The translations under genes and the position numbers were made by a program. The notes below the pieces were generated by a model, which was not told the origin of the DNA, did not search any database, and worked only from the letters and a program-made list of their open reading frames with translations. Shown here piece after piece: positions 63,819 to 64,000 of a stretch of 64,000 bases of DNA. The first letter of the stretch is position 1, and each line of letters starts with the position of its first letter. The stretch lies in the NCBI GenBank assembly GCA_037965595.1, contig CP150183.1:2294001-2358000 (forward strand), read 5' to 3'. The stretch is from Alkalihalobacillus sp. FSL W8-0930 (GTDB lineage: Bacteria > Bacillota > Bacilli > Bacillales > Bacillaceae_D).

Positions 63819-64000
63819 CCCTTCTTGTTCATGTTTTTTGAGTGTGGTAATAAAATGATCATTAATGGGATAACAGCTAGAAAGATCATGGTAAATCCAA
63901 GAATTGAATAAGGATTTGTGATATTTTCTTGGACAATTAACCCATAATAGATAAACCCAATCGCAGCAAATTCCATCATTAAAATTGGAATAAATTTAGT
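63803..64000 (-). CDS. C-terminal part of a membrane protein (runs off the window)
   Basis: 65 residues visible of a longer minus-strand gene cut by the right edge. Two membrane segments (ILMMEFAAIGFIYYGLIV; SILGFTMIFLAVIPLMIILL) and a basic end (SKNMNKKGRGFN). Family not assignable. Confidence 0.6.
   Translation of the reverse strand, partial: TKFIPILMMEFAAIGFIYYGLIVQENITNPYSILGFTMIFLAVIPLMIILLPHSKNMNKKGRGFN

Overview
This window is an ordinary stretch of chromosome from a low-GC, endospore-forming member of the Bacillaceae. Evidence: long runs follow Bacillus subtilis gene order (ylbF-ylbC; cta; pyc; ylaN-ylaF; suhB-yktB-yktA-speA; pdhDCBA; ykyA; def; rpoY-rnjA; ykuV-ykuQ). There are spore-coat and YjcZ-type small proteins, strong AGGAGG ribosome binding sites, and many TTG starts. 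A caa3-type oxidase and several osmotic or mechanosensitive functions would suit an alkaliphile or halotolerant soil bacillus, but I cannot name the genus with confidence. No tRNA, rRNA, CRISPR array, insertion sequence or intact prophage is visible.

Layout. 1-4.8 kb: Y-complex protein YlbF, spore-coat YlbD, YlbE and the CAP-domain protein YlbC, with a RimK-like ATP-grasp gene and a hotdog thioesterase inserted. 4.8-11 kb: caa3 oxidase operon ctaCDEF (minus strand), DUF420 protein CtaM and divergent heme A synthase ctaA. ctaB, expected between ctaA and ctaC, is missing. 11-20 kb: pyruvate carboxylase, then ylaN, ylaL, ylaK, ylaI, ylaH, typA and ylaF; ftsW, expected beside pyc, is missing. 20-25 kb: a beta-hydroxyacid dehydrogenase, suhB, yktB, yktA and the arginine decarboxylase speA. 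25-34 kb: polysaccharide deacetylase, BCCT betaine-type transporter, small lipoprotein, and the pyruvate dehydrogenase operon pdhABCD (minus). 34-38 kb: ykyA, YjcZ-like protein, peptide deformylase, and rpoY-rnjA. 38-44 kb: peroxiredoxin/thioredoxin pair ykuU-ykuV, MscS channel ykuT, ykuS, and an acetylase-branch diaminopimelate operon in which a class-III aminotransferase lies between dapH and ykuR.

44-64 kb is accessory and less conserved. It holds an AEC transporter, HD-GYP protein, MscS channel, YtkA-like lipoprotein, MATE pump, Y-family polymerase with YolD partner, Abh-like regulator, a TruA copy, an amidase with two peptidoglycan-binding domains, ANT(6)-like nucleotidyltransferase, PadR/DUF2812 pair, atypical kinase/NUDIX pair, an ECF sigma/anti-sigma operon whose sigma gene carries a one-base frameshift, a SulP transporter, a two-gene cassette of unknown function, a DinB-like protein and a lipoprotein.

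Functional links: pyruvate carboxylase and pyruvate dehydrogenase feed the TCA cycle, whose electrons reach the caa3 oxidase, with CtaA making its heme A. The DAP operon supplies lysine and cell wall. RNase J1 and the epsilon subunit of RNA polymerase form a gene-expression pair. No new large system is evident. The observations most worth checking are the frameshifted sigma factor, the class-III aminotransferase in the DAP operon, the dispersed hairpin element (3 copies), the PadR double operator, the missing ctaB with an orphan Shine-Dalgarno, and two small translated-looking ORFs.
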